From: Candidatus Hydrogenedentota bacterium
Lineage (GTDB): Bacteria; Hydrogenedentota; Hydrogenedentia; Hydrogenedentales; SLHB01
DNA length: 6,221 bases
Reading direction: 5' to 3'
Assembly: GCA_016934125.1 (NCBI GenBank)
Contig: JAFGTL010000769.1
Coordinates: 1 to 6,221 of the forward strand
A program made the position numbers and the translations under genes. Each line of letters opens with the position of its first letter. Position 1 is the first letter of the stretch. This document shows, piece by piece, positions 5,747-6,221 of the stretch. The notes beneath the pieces were generated by a model. That model saw only the letters and a list, made by a program, of their open reading frames with translations. It was not told where the DNA came from and searched no databases.

Positions 5747-6221
5747 ATGATGTTTGCAGATCGCAGGCGTACGCGGTTCGTGGTGGGTTGGGGTGCGCTC
5801 GTTGTGCTGGCGGTTGCCGCGGCGGGGCAGGCGCCGGCGGCGCGGCTCGAGAACGCGCGGCTACGCGTCGCGTTTGACAGCGATACCGGGCGCCTTACCG
5901 AATTCACCGATCCACACAACGGCCATCCCTTCGTGGATGGCGCGCCCGACGACGCCCTCTGGCGCCTCGCGCTGACGCTGCCATCGGGCGCCCGCGAACT
6001 CTCGCCCGCCGACGCGGCGGCCTTCAGTTTCGCGCGGCCCGAGGAGTCAATGGATACGCTCGAACTGACGTGGGCGGGGTTCGGCCTTGACGATGCACCC
6101 GCGCTACGCGTCACCGTCACCGTATCGCTGGCGGCCGATGGATCGACGGCCTTATGGCGCATCGCGATAGAGGACACCGCAGGCTTGCCCATCAACGCCG
6201 TCCGGTTCCCACGCCTGCCCG
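5747..6221 (+). CDS. Exported protein with glycoside-hydrolase-like N-terminal beta-sandwich (3' end cut by window edge)
   Basis: The 158 visible residues begin with a Sec-type signal peptide: basic n-region DRRRTR at 5-10, hydrophobic core VVGWGALVVLAVAAA at 12-26, and a likely cleavage near APAA at 29-32. The mature part opens with alternating polar and hydrophobic strands: RLRVAFDSDTGRLTEFTDP, then ALWRLALTLP, LELTWAGF, RVTVTVSL and ALWRIAIED, ending toward AVRFPRLP. A first strand that states a molecule's own surface followed by a GxL turn, together with the late FPRLP, is the pattern of galactose-mutarotase-like sandwiches at the front of some glycoside hydrolases and of DUF6259-type proteins. 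No catalytic residue is visible because the probable catalytic barrel would lie beyond the edge. Family assignment is by pattern memory only. The frame is open to the last base, with one base left over. It faces away from the Tat-signal gene across a 236-base spacer. Confidence 0.8.
   Translation, partial: MMFADRRRTRFVVGWGALVVLAVAAAGQAPAARLENARLRVAFDSDTGRLTEFTDPHNGHPFVDGAPDDALWRLALTLPSGARELSPADAAAFSFARPEESMDTLELTWAGFGLDDAPALRVTVTVSLAADGSTALWRIAIEDTAGLPINAVRFPRLP

Noticed and set aside
5341..5877. Plus-strand open frame (178 codons) crossing the divergent spacer
   Set aside because: It is antisense to the Tat-signal leader and then out of frame with the exported protein at 5747, which has the better ribosome binding site and a signal peptide.

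Overview
The window is GC-rich bacterial DNA, probably chromosomal. It holds two complete plus-strand genes, one complete minus-strand gene, and one gene cut by each edge. The mix is a CrtI-type desaturase beside a class-3-like aldehyde dehydrogenase, a large uncharacterised exported protein, a Tat-exported protein of unknown family, and the start of a glycosidase-like exported protein. It suggests an environmental heterotroph of the Planctomycetota, Hydrogenedentota or Verrucomicrobiota kind. That placement rests on general gene flavour and composition only, with no marker gene present, so it is tentative. No rRNA, tRNA, CRISPR array, transposase or clear integration site was seen.

Layout. 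(1) Bases 1-396 are the 3' end of a class-3-type aldehyde dehydrogenase gene. (2) After a 45-base gap holding a GC-rich hairpin and a strong ribosome binding site, 442-1959 encodes a 505-residue FAD-dependent desaturase/oxidase of the phytoene desaturase (CrtI/CrtN/CrtP) superfamily. The pair looks like an operon end; such a pair is known from oxidised carotenoid pathways such as staphyloxanthin, where an oxidase makes a terminal aldehyde and the dehydrogenase turns it into an acid. (3) Bases 1960-2407 have no convincing gene. They hold a possible degraded minus-strand coding remnant and a cluster of CCGAT repeats and short palindromes just before the next gene. (4) 2408-4417 encodes a 669-residue, probably exported protein with an apparent helical N-terminal half and a beta-rich C-terminal half, resembling in outline toroid-plus-sandwich polysaccharide lyase-like enzymes. 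(5) 4431-5510 on the minus strand encodes a 359-residue protein with a textbook twin-arginine signal and no recognised domain; it meets gene 4 tail to tail with 13 bases between the stop codons. (6) A 236-base divergent spacer follows, then from 5747 a Sec-type exported protein begins and runs off the end. Its N-terminal domain looks like the beta-sandwich found at the front of some glycoside hydrolases.

How they may work together: the first two genes plausibly act in carotenoid (membrane pigment) end-group oxidation. The last three all encode exported proteins and may be part of a carbohydrate-handling neighbourhood, but no transporter, regulator or SusCD-type partner is in view, so this link is inference. 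The most notable unknowns are the 669-residue and the 359-residue proteins.
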